Shown one piece after another: positions 10,029 through 20,519 of a stretch of DNA of 64,000 nt (its first letter is position 1; every line of letters starts with the position of its first letter). The notes below the pieces were generated by a model. It made no database searches. It saw only the letters and a list, made by a program, of their open reading frames with translations, and was not told the origin of the DNA. Source of the stretch: Pohlia nutans (Eukaryota > Streptophyta > Bryopsida > Bryales > Mniaceae); the NCBI GenBank assembly GCA_022496805.1, contig CM040103.1, positions 4,978,001 through 5,042,000 of the forward strand, given 5' to 3'. A program made the position numbers and the translations under genes.

Positions 10029-12162
10029 AGCATTGAAATTTGGGAGAACAAAAATAACAAATTGATGTCCGCAAGAAATGGGTTGTGTGAGGATATGTTT
10101 TAGAATGTTATATAACAAATCGCAAATAACACACCTAGCTATCAAAGTTGGTAGGACATGCCAAACAATTAGTTCTTTTGAAAACTAACTTTTCAACAAA
10201 TGCCAAATTCTAAACCCATTCTCTAAGATTCTCTTTTTCCTCATACAAAATTGGATTTTCTTTACATATATTTTTTTCCTAAAGATTTGGTCTTCGCTTT
10301 GTAGAGGTATCTTTTGTCGATCTTGACAACCAATTACTATAAAGAATTATGTTTATAAACAAGACAAATAAGTGATGACAATAACATTGGAGTCCATGGG
10401 CTTTTAAGGTTGGATTTAACCTATTACCACCACCAACTCCAGAACCGGTTGCATTATGTGTCCCAAAACCGCTAGCCGCCCACCCCATTTCCGTAATTTT
10501 TGGGAAGTCAATTTATAATTGTGAAAGGGAAGGAGCGGATTTTGGTGAATTGAGCCGCCACTATGGGTCGACGTCGTGAACACATCTCCAGCAGGTCAAA
10601 TTATATAAAGGGCTGTATCTGATATGTAAATGTCTTGAACATATCTCTAGCTTGTCGTAGTAGTTTTAGGTTGCAGCCAACTTAACTTTTGGTTATCAGT
10701 AGAGTCGTTTTCAATTATCACAGCTCTCGATTTTTAGTCTCTTGTGCTCATAGTGATGGGTACTTTCACAAGTGGTCATTGGCACATCTTAGTGTGGGAA
10801 TAGGGAGTTTAATATGTCGAGGAATAGGTCACGGCTTACTTTCCTCTTTGAAAATTTGTGGCAATTTTGAAATGAAGAAGTAGATGGTCGTGACACTTGC
10901 GATATTCATGAAATCCTATTTTGAATCCGCAAAAAATTCTTACCACGTATAGAAGCGCTACAAATAGGTCAACAAGGTTAAGATGGTGGTTATAGGTCAT
11001 CCAACGTGAGTAGAAACACTGAAACTACACAATATACATGTCAGCTTTGACTATAGTTCCGAACAAATGGGAACTAAACAAACGGCTAGTCGAATCTAAA
11101 ATTCATAATGTACAACTTTCTTTCATATACCAAGTTCAAAATATTCCTCTAGGTTGCATTTTATAATGCATCTTTGCAAAACTACCCAATCTAGAGAGGG
11201 TTCTCGGTATTTAGGGGTTAATGAACTCATAAAATATATTAGAAATGAAGTTGTTCTCAGTGAATTAGATCTTACAAAAAAATTAAATTTTCGGGGAATT
11301 CAATGGTATATATGGTGTATCATTTTGGTGACCAAAAGAGCATGCATGCAATGCACATTTGTATTTTTGTCAAAATCACACTTTTTCAAAACATATTGAA
11401 ACTCATTGCTGATGTTTAGAACTAATTTTATTTAACAAATTATGAGATTGATGTATATAAAATCTAATGATGTATTCGTTTTTGTCCAAAGGGTTTATAT
11501 TAAGAAATATGAAAATATGAAAGTACCCTTTTATACAAAAAAAAATACATGAACATGATGAAAGTTCAATGGTGACTATTATGCATCGTTTAAAAGAGAA
11601 TTGCAAATTGAAGCCAAATCCAATGTGTAATATCTTATATAGATTACTATAGTGATTTTAAATTTATTCAAATCTAATTTTACATGCATAACATGCCCAA
11701 ATGCTAAATTATGTCTATATTGAGTAACATTGCAGTATAGAAAGTATTCCTAGACTAAAAATTGAGGGAAAAAGTACAATAAGTGAAATTCTATATGCAC
11801 AAGAAGTTTGAAGTTTAAATTCCAAAAATTTCATTGCAAGTAGTCAACATTTGTCAAAAGAGTTCATTATGACAACATCAAAATGCTCAAGGTTCTTTAA
11901 TCTAGCAGCTTATTTATTTTTTAAATTGAACATCATATTTGTATTCTGCGGTCTGGGTATTACTTTCTTTACATAGTCTTACAAGTTTTTTCCATCCAAT
12001 AACCTTATATTGAACTTGAAAGGTCAAAAAAGGTTTAAACCTACAAACGTGATTGAAAAAGAGGGACATTGTAGTGTGCAACTACCCTTTCACAAAAATA
12101 TGAATTCTTCCAGCTTTGTGTGGGCATACAAGTGTAAGAGATCAAGAAATTTTAGCAACATT

Positions 12163-12532
12163 AGAGTTATCGGCAAACTTGTCCCAAGTAGGGTGACTGG
12201 ACCATAGTTTTCAAAAAGAGAGGTTCAGTTCCCATTGAAAGTGAATGTGACAGTTGCCTGAAAAAAACTACATGTCTGAAGTTTGGAGGGACTTAAAATA
12301 GTGCCTTTTGATTTCACAACCTCAGATTTTACGCGCTAGTCTGACATGCTAAATTCGAACGTTCCACCAAGGTAGGAGTGGGGAAGAAGGGGCATTTTAG
12401 CTTATCAAAATGTTAGCCCTAACAGGTTGCAAGTCAATTTTAGGCCCATAGAAAAACGCGTATTGAGTTTACGTTTTTTACATTTTCACAGAAACTTAGT
12501 CTCACAGGGAAGATGAATTTGCGGAAAACTCT
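12163..12532. mobile_element. Inverted-repeat MITE of the AGAGTTATC family, ATT target, 370 bp
   Basis: The left end AGAGTTATCGGCAAACTTG and the right complement of AGAGTTTTCCGCAAATTC are flanked by ATT (12160-12162 and 12533-12535). The related sequence at 18983-18985 has a single ATT in the context CAACATTGCCTACTC and no insert. It is non-coding. Confidence 0.7.
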
Positions 12533-12539
12533 ATTGGCT

Positions 12540-14390
12540 ACTCTTTCAGCAGCTTTTTTCTCTATGCATGAAATTGAATTGTACCGTCACGACAAGGAGA
12601 AGACATCGCCTTTCACTCCTTCGGTGAGTCAAACGGCACCACTTCGCACTCACCAATTTTTTAGTTGAACTTGGTGAGTGCCATTCTTCATGTAGGACAA
12701 GCGTGTACACTGAAAAGTGACAATGAACAGGATCCTCTAGAATGAGAAACGGCGCTTCTGCTTGTACTGCGTTGCTTGCATAAGAATGCGGAGTGGGAGT
12801 GAAGCATTGTGAAGGTGGAGAAGGAATCCACGCATGCAAGAGCTGATGGAACTCCTGGAGGGAGCCATCCCCAACGACCAAGTCCTGTCATGGGAGTATG
12901 GATTGCTTTCCCGCATTTGCTTTCAGTAATTTGACAGGGCAAATGCATTTCGCGGCTTTCCTGAATGGAATAAGTTGCCATTAGTAGCAGAACTGTAGTT
13001 TTTCATTCTCTACTTTGTGGAAACAGTGAACAGTGACGGAATATTGTGCCTAGATTTCTATCTTCTTGTGACCAAAACCACTCACCAACATCGACGCAAC
13101 CCATGTGTCTAGCGCGGTTTCATGGCACGGTTTCATTCCTTTTTCATTTATACTAAGTGAAAACGACACATTTCCTACTAGTGTTACAGTACACTTGCTT
13201 TGTGGACAGATTTGCGTGTTACAAAGGAAAATGAATCTCACTCCTCAGTTGAAGCAATCCTCAACATCTAAAGCTTAAGGTAGGAAAACCAAAAACGGTT
13301 AATGCCCTCAAGGCGTGCACTAGAGTTTTTTAAAAGCAGGGAGGTGGAAGACCGAAAATGGAGAATTTTTGCATGACGAGGATTTCAAAAATTTACTAAA
13401 AATTACTAATTTTTTTGGAATCTTGTGTGCGGTTTTCTGTGATATTAGTTAACCGTTTTTGGTGCTTTCTTGTGTAGAAAAGGAAGAGTCTAGTATACAA
13501 GAAGGGGGTTTGACAAACTTCCACTTTGAGAAATTGTAGATAATTATTTACGGGGAATAAAAATACGAAACAACTTGCATTCTTCATCGTTTCTTCTTCT
13601 TCATCTCAAAAAAATTTCACATACTTTCTAACTCCATTCCTTCTAGTCAAATCACCTTATTTTCACCGTTTTTGGTTTTCCTACCTTAGATCATCAAAGT
13701 AGGGAATTTGTAGTGACAAAGAATGTAGTAAACCTGACTGATACCACTGTGTTGTTGTGTGGATGACGAAATCAATCAATCAAAATCTGCAACACGTATT
13801 TGTGTCCCTCGCTTTTATTGCTCACTCAATGTGATATTCTCTTGACCATTCTGGGTGAGCATGTTTGAGGAATTCTCCGCTTTCTAATCTGGTATTAGAA
13901 TAGATGTTAAAACTACGACATCTAGAAAATGCTGAACAACTCTAGGCTGCAAAATTATTATGAATTTTTATTGTGGAGGTGAATCAACTAAATCATAAAG
14001 TAAGGTTGAGTGTCTAAAACTAAGCAATCTAGCCTATTTTTGGCAGTGTTAAATTTGAAAAAAAACATATGACCGCATTTGAAATAGGTTTTGATGAGGA
14101 TTGCAAAAATTTGCAACATCTAATTTGCATTTGTTAATTTTATATAAAATATTAAAGTGGAAAGTAACCTGTGACCTAAATCAAACCTCTAGGTTTTCCC
14201 ATGTTCACAGCATGTGGTACTAACTCTCACTCATAATGATACCCAAAACCACTAATTGTTTCTTTGCAATGCTTGGCATGCCATTGGTTTACTTGAATCA
14301 TGAAATTAGTGGTTTTGGGTGTCAACTGTGGTGGCCCCAAGAAAGGTCTACATGTCATAATTGGGGAGGTGGTGGTTTTAGGACATCCTA
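12540..14390. other. Gene-free stretch between the duplicated segments
   Basis: It holds the dispersed repeat 12540-12975 (related to 6721-7040 and, inverted, to 37845-38230) and the TA-flanked MITE at 13278-13686. The open frames at 12546-12981 are translations of the repeat. I see no gene. Confidence 0.5.
13278..13686. mobile_element. TA-flanked MITE with AGGTAGGAAAACC ends, 409 bp
   Basis: The ends AGGTAGGAAAACCAAAAACG and the matching complement are flanked by TA at 13276-13277 and 13687-13688. The outermost AGGT is shared with the families at 8236 and 9198. It is non-coding. Confidence 0.75.
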
Positions 14391-14471
14391 CCTTATTTGA
14401 AAATTTTAAGTGGTTTTCAATGGAGTTCAAGTGGAGTTCTTTTCTTATAAGAACAATTTCTGACATGCATT

Positions 14472-14728
14472 AGAGTTATTTGTAAAGGCATCCGGTCTTT
14501 TGTCGTCCTATTTTCATGGACCATAGCTGGTTATCATCAATCTGACACAAATCCTCCTCACGGTCCCACCCACTACCCAATTCTTCTCCCTCCCTCCAAA
14601 TTTTTATGAATAAAAATTTCTATCTATTACGTGTTCTATTCTGGGTCTACAGTGAGATCATGCCTATCCTGTACTTTCCAAATTATAGGTCAAAAACTCA
14701 CGTTTTGAGGGACTTTACAAATAACTCT
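14472..14728. mobile_element. Inverted-repeat MITE of the AGAGTTATC family, ATT target, 257 bp
   Basis: The ends AGAGTTATTTGTAAAG and its complement are flanked by ATT at 14469-14471 and 14729-14731. The first segmental copy has a single ATT at 7661-7663 (GACATACATTGTCTATG) with no insert, which fixes the boundaries. It is non-coding. Confidence 0.8.
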
Positions 14729-14795
14729 ATTGTTCATGAATAGTTTCCATTATAGGGGCTCTGAAATTGAGGGAAGCTGTGGGAATTCTCTTCTA

Positions 14796-15089
14796 AGGTC
14801 GAGGCACCTAAAACCGATAACTTAAGCTACCTACACTATTTCTGGACCAGCTATTAATAGGGTGATATTTTTCCCGGGTTGGAAGTTAGTCTTCGCGAAG
14901 AATGCAAATTTTTCCATGAATTATTTCCCAATATTGAAATTTGTACATTTCTTCAAAGTGAAAAGTACTTCAGGACCCAAAACCGATAATATGCTCTAAT
15001 GTACAAATGAGGTACATCTTTTCTTTCAAAATCTAGAAATTAGGCCTGATCGGTTTTAGGTACCTGATCGGTTTTAGGTGCCTCGACCT
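14796..15089. mobile_element. TA-flanked MITE with AGGTCGAGGCACC ends, 294 bp, with empty site
   Basis: It is near-identical in structure and length to 8236-8529. TA flanks stand at 14794-14795 and 15090-15091. The first segmental copy has one TA at 7731-7732 in the context CTCTCTTCTAGCATTGAGGA and no insert. Confidence 0.85.
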
Positions 15090-15279
15090 TAGCATTGGGG
15101 AGATCGCAAGTTTCACACACCTATCCATGATGGAAGAAGGCCTTGCTTTGAATTATTCTCCAACTTACAATGACGCAATGTATTATTTTTGCAGCTATTT
15201 TGAACTAACAGCCTTGATCTTTGACAACACACTTTCAGAGCCTGGGATGGAGTCAAATGAAATCATGTGACTCCTGATA

Positions 15280-15499
15280 AGGTCGAGCCACCTAAAACCG
15301 ACCAGGTACCTAATGCCGATAATTTCTACACATGGCTTTCATTTTAGAACGCAAATCTAAATATGTCATAGAGCCTTTATTGTTTGTTGACCAAAACGAT
15401 AAGCCATCTATGGTCTACCTAGATGTGCGTTCTAAAATGAAAGCCATGTGTAGAAATTATCGGCATTAGGTACCTGGTCGGTTTTAGGTGGCTCGACCT
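15280..15499. mobile_element. Near-perfect foldback MITE, 220 bp, 79-bp arms, TA target
   Basis: The left arm begins AGGTCGAGCCACC and is complementary to the right arm over about 79 bases, with one difference that I can see (near 15355/15424). The loop is about 62 bases. TA flanks are at 15278-15279 and 15500-15501. The first segmental copy has one TA at 8590-8591 in the context GACTCCTGATATTTGCG, without the insert. The terminal 20-odd bases match the 294-bp family, so it uses related ends. Confidence 0.85.
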
Positions 15500-15840
15500 T
15501 ATTTTCGTAAGATTCGTGGCCCAGTCTTTGCCTCGACGGGATCAAGTTGGTGCATGCATCCATAATTTTAAAATCAAAGTGAATGCAACACGTCTAACAG
15601 ATTCTGTACTCTACTACCGATAAATAGTTTAAGGAGTATTTTGTTGAAATTTATTTTTTATGCGTAAGAGCATGGCCACCCGGGCCCTTACGTAGCCTAA
15701 ATAGTTTTTTCAATAGCTTTCCAACGCACCATTTCTCCCTTGATTTGAATGAGAAAAACTACTCTTTTTCTGAATGTTTTCTTTCTAAAAAGTCCATGGG
15801 GCTTTTTGAACGTTTAAGGGTTAAGTTCGTTAACTAATGG

Positions 15841-16218
15841 AATTATCCATAAAGTCACCTTGTATTTGAAGAATCAACAAAGAATTTTGCTTTATTATAC
15901 TTTTATTTGTTCACTCTAAATAGTTAAAAGGTGTGGAAGATTTTGGCGGTCTATCATTATTAAGTGTGTAAGAGCTGTGTAAGAACTTGGTGGTCTTCAA
16001 AAGTTTTCAAAAGTTTTTTAGCACCAAGAAAGGAACTAATTATTTTTTGAAAACTTTCGAAGACCACCAAGCTAATACACACCTCTTCCACACCTAATGA
16101 TGTTAAACCACCAAGATCTTCCACGCCTTCTAACTATTTGGAGTGAACAAATAAGAGTATAATAAAGTAAAATTCATGGTATCTTCTTCAAAATTTGATG
16201 GACTTTACGGATAACTCA
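15841..16218. mobile_element. Long-armed foldback element of the AGAGTTATC type
   Basis: The left arm (GAATTATCCATAAAGTC, then CTTTATTATACTTTTATTTG) is complementary to the right arm ending GACTTTACGGATAACTC. Arms of over 100 bases surround a short spacer with AAGTTTTCAAAAGTTTT near 16000-16015. It is non-coding. Confidence 0.65.
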
Positions 16219-17440
16219 AATGGCATTGAAATTTGGGAGAACAAAAACAACAAATTCATGTTTGCAAGAAATGGGTTGTGTGAGGATATGTTTTAGAAAG
16301 TTACACAACAAATCACAAATAACACATCTAGCTATCAAGGTTGGTAGAACTTGCCAAACAATTAGTTCTTTTGAAAACTAACTTTTCAACAAATGCCAAA
16401 TTCTAAACCCATTTTCTAAGATTCTCTTTTTTCCTCATACAAAATAGATTTTTTTTAAATACAATCATTTCCTAAAGATTTGGTCTTCACTTTGTAGAGG
16501 TATTTTTGTCGATTTTGACAACCAATTACTTTAAATAACTATATTTATGAACAAGACAAATAAGTGATAGCAATAACATTAGAGTCCATCGGCTTTTAAA
16601 GTTGGATAACCTATTACACCACCAACCCGAGAACCAGTTTCCTTATGTGTCCGAAAACCGCTAGCCGCCCACTCCATTTCTATAGTTTTTCGGAAGTTAG
16701 TTCATAATTGTGAAAGGGAAGGAGCGGATTTTGGTGAATGGAGCCGCCAATATGGGTTGACTTTGTGAACATATCTCTAGCATGTCAAGTTATGTAAATG
16801 GCAGTATAGTCAATTCAACTTTTGGTTATCAGTAGAGTAGCTTTCAATTTTCACAGCTCTCAGGTTTTAGTCTCTTGTGCTTATAGTGATGAGTACTTTC
16901 ACAAGTGGTCTTTGGCACATCTTAGTTTGGGAGTAGGGAGTTTTATTTGTTGAGGAATGGGTCACGGCTTACTTTCCACTTTGAAAATTTGTGACAATTT
17001 CAAATTGAAGAAATAAATGAGCGTGACAATTGCCATATTCACGAAATCCTATTTTGAATCCGCAAAAATATCTTACCATGTACATAATCGCTATAAATAG
17101 GTCAGCAAGCATAAGATGGTGGATATAGGTCATCTAACCTTAGTAGAAACACTGAAACTACACAATATGCATGTCAGCTTACGCCAGAGTTCCCAGCAAA
17201 TGGGAATTAAACAAACGACTTGTCAAATAGTCTATGCCTTATAGATTCATACTCTCCTTGTGACTCTTTGAGAATGATGCGTTTACGCAGTCTCTACCCT
17301 GGTAGGGCAGACACAACAAACATGATTTGTCCGCTTCCGAACATGACTCTTCAACTGAGATCTCTTGGTATGAAAGCTAGTTTGGAAAACTCCTCAGTTC
17401 AGAACTGCTGGTGTTTCAAAGCTCTTAGAAAACTGCCAGT

Positions 17441-17988
17441 TTAACCCCTAATTGCCTAAGCGTTCATTTTTTGGACAATGTACAAATTTCATTCGAAAAT
17501 TTTCATCCGTCATGCGCGTTTTGCATTGTGGAATTTTTATTGTAGATTCTGTGGGAAGTAGATTATATGGGTAGATTTTTATGCCTCATTTCATGTTGTA
17601 GTGATTCACCCAAATTTTTGAAGATTTTAATGCAAAAGTGCTCTAAAAAAAAGGCAACTCATAAAATTAAGCAACCAAAAAATCTCTAAAAATCACTACA
17701 CTTGGAGTATTACATTTCGGCAAAGCACAATGAATTTCATCCGTAGATTATCAATATCTTATTCGTAATTGAATTACAAAATAATTTTTGAATTTCACTT
17801 TTTAAATTTTATACAAAAATTCTTAGTAATAGCAATCATAGATCTAACCGTATGGATAGAATCTGAAATTCATAATGTACAACTTTTATTCATATATCAA
17901 GTTCAAAATATTCTTCAAGGTTGCATTTTATAATGCATCTCTGCAAAATTGCCGAATCTCGAGAGAGTTCTCGGCATATAGGGGTTAA
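17441..17988. mobile_element. TTAA-bounded inverted-repeat element, 548 bp
   Basis: TTAA stands at 17441-17444 and 17985-17988. The ends are CCCCTAATTGCC and the complement of CCCCTATATGCC. Relatives are at about 200-735, 11096-11216 (right part only), 31463-32140 and the sequence flanking the Tc1-like relic at 27172-28742. The TA at 17878-17879 is the paralogous empty site of that relic. Confidence 0.75.
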
Positions 17989-19125
17989 AGAACTCATGAT
18001 AAATATCGGAATACAAGCTCATTTCAGTGAATTAGATCTTACAAAAAAACTATATTTTTGGGTAGTTCCATGGTATGGTGTATAATTTTGGTGACCAAAA
18101 GAGCATGCATAAATTGCACATTCTGCGTTCTTTGTCAAAATCACTCTTTCAAAACATATTGAAACTCATTGGTGATGTATAGAACTAATTTTAATGACAA
18201 ATTGTGAGATTGATGTACATAAAATCTAATGATATATTTTCTTTGTCTAAAGAGTTTTTATTATGAAATACGATAATATGAAAGTACCCTTTTAAACAAA
18301 AAAAAATACATGAAAGTTCAATGATGACTATCATGCATCGTTTTTAAAAAAATCGCACATTGTACTCAAATTCAATGATGACTATCATGCATCGTTTTTA
18401 AAAAAATCGCACATTGTACTCAAATCCAATGTGTAATATCTTATATAGATTACTATAATGATTTTAAATTTATTCAAATCTTTTTTTACATGTATAACAT
18501 GGCTAAATGCTAAAAGATGTTTATATTAAGTAACATTGCAATATAGAAAATATTCCTAAACTAAATTTTGAGGAAAAAAGTACAATAAGTGAAATTCTAT
18601 ATGCACAAGAAGTTTGAAGTTTAAATTTCAAAAATAGCATCAAAAACTATTTGCATTTGTCAAAAACAAAGCATTATGACAACATCAAAATGCACAAGGT
18701 TCTTTAATCTAACAACTTATTTTTAAAAAATTGAACATCATATTTGTATTTTGTGGTATGGATATTACTTACTTTTCGTAGTCTTACAGGTTTATTCCAT
18801 CCAATAACCTTATATTGAACTTGAAAGGTCAAAAAGGGTTTAAAACTACAAACGTGATTGAAAAAGAGGGACATTGTAGTGTGCAACTACCCTTTCATTG
18901 AAATATTCTTCGAGCATCGTGTGGGCCTCGTGTGGGGCTCGTGTGGGCCTGCAAGTGTAAGAGATCGAAAAATTTCAACAACATTGCCTACTCTTTCTAG
19001 CAATTCTTTTCTATGCATGAAATTGAATTGTACCGAAACTACTAGGAGAAGGCATCGCTGTTCACTCGTTTGGTGAGTCAAACGACGCCACTCTGCATTC
19101 ACGAATTTTTTGGGTTGGACTTGGA

Positions 19126-19810
19126 ATTTAAAGTTTCGATTCCAAAATTTCTTCTTGCATCATCTTTAGAATCAATAGTTACACATTTGAACTTCAGACA
19201 TTGGACAAAGATGGTTCACTAATTCTACAACATTTCATTTTTCTAGTAACCACTTACCAATTATTTGGGCACTAAAAGGTTAAAGGAAGCAAATCTCTAC
19301 TTCTTTTGGAAAATCATGTTGAACCTCTCACTTTTTGAACTAGAATGAAACTTGATATAAAACAATTTTCTCTTTTTTGAAAGTTTGACTACGTGAATAA
19401 TTTGTAGTGATGATGCCCTACATTTTGTCTAATGAACCAAACTTCTTGAAACATGAAGAAGGCACATATAATAACACATCTATGATTTGTCCAATAACCC
19501 TCGGACTTTTAGAGGTTAACTAATAGAGTTAACCAAAAAGAGCTGCGTAAAGAAGAAACTCGACTTGAATTAAGCATACACTTGATTTTGATTACAATGT
19601 AGCAAAAGTCTAGTCTATGCCACCGGTATTCATGCCTAGCCAATGAGACTGCTCTACAATTGTCAGGGGCCTCAAACCCTAGACCTCCCCAAGTCACGAA
19701 TAGATAACCCAATAAGAAATGCAAGGCTCCCCCACTACTCACATGTAATCCCCTGACTGTACTTAGTAAACAAACTAGAGACATGAATCAGCATAGAAGT
19801 AGTGTTCTTT
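19126..19810. other. Intergenic stretch without recognised gene
   Basis: The sequence is AT-rich. The open frame at 19509-19784 (minus) has no recognisable motif. I see nothing else that can be supported. Confidence 0.35.
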
Positions 19811-20180
19811 TCAGTTAACTCAAATGGCCTTTGAAATTTAAGAGAGCAAAAACAACAGATACATACTTGGAAGAAATGAGCTGGCTTGTGTCAGGATATG
19901 CTGTAGAATGTTATGCAGCAAAAACACAAATACATGATTACATTTTCGGACAGGACAAATAAGTGTCAAAACTATATCATTGGAGTCCATGAGCTTTTGG
20001 AAAAGAACTGAAACTACATTATATGCATGCTTTGGTTGGAAAAAAACCACGAAAACAATATTGGAATGTACAGGCTTTTTGTCAAATCTCTGTACGTACA
20101 GCATATTCATGCAGGTTTTAGTGACCACAAGCTCATATTCACATTTTAAAGCATCAAGGAGCAAGAGTTGAGATGCCACG
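19811..20180. repeat. Third, decayed copy of the 10.03-10.40 kb segment
   Basis: AACTCAAATGGC, GAAATTTAAGAGAGCAAAAA, GGACAAATAAGTG and TTGGAGTCCATG occur in the same order as at 16217-16590 and 10027-10400. It lies just downstream of UreG and probably reaches its 3' UTR side. Confidence 0.6.
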
Positions 20181-20519
20181 AACTAAAACATTACACAATT
20201 AAAGGGTCCAAAGGAAGTGCCCATAGCCCCAACTACAAGCACGACTCAAATGCAGAAATGACGACGTCCCAACCTGCATAAATAACCCTCACACTACCAA
20301 CCAACCTTTCTTTTCTTCAGAACTCGCCAGTAATCATTTACTGCAAGATATTTGTCCTTTTTGGGAAAACAACCCCATAACCACTTCACTTATGATCGGT
20401 TATGGATGGTTTCAGACAGCTAAACGAGCAAGGAAGCAACATGAAATCTATATCAACACCTGAGTGCCAAGCTTCAAATAAAGAAAACAAAAACAAAGGT
20501 TTTGTGAGAATCAAATCTG

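Larger units (their letters stand above)
7590..19125. repeat. Tandem segmental duplication, two copies of about 5 kb offset by 6.2-6.8 kb
   Basis: Copy A (about 7590-12660) and copy B (about 14395-19125) align in order. Examples: 7721 with 14784, 8581 with 15268, 9181 with 15820, 10031 with 16217, 10441 with 16617, 11101 with 17871, 11401 with 18168, 12010 with 18810. The offset changes only where one copy carries a MITE or deletion the other lacks. Neither copy holds a convincing gene. A third partial copy of the 10.03-10.40 kb segment lies at 19811-20180. The duplication makes most insertions in one copy testable against an empty site in the other. Confidence 0.8.

Noticed and set aside
12546..12981. 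Minus-strand frames of 111 and 97 codons
   Set aside because: They overlap each other in different frames within a dispersed repeat also found at 6721-7040 and 37845-38230, and lack motifs.
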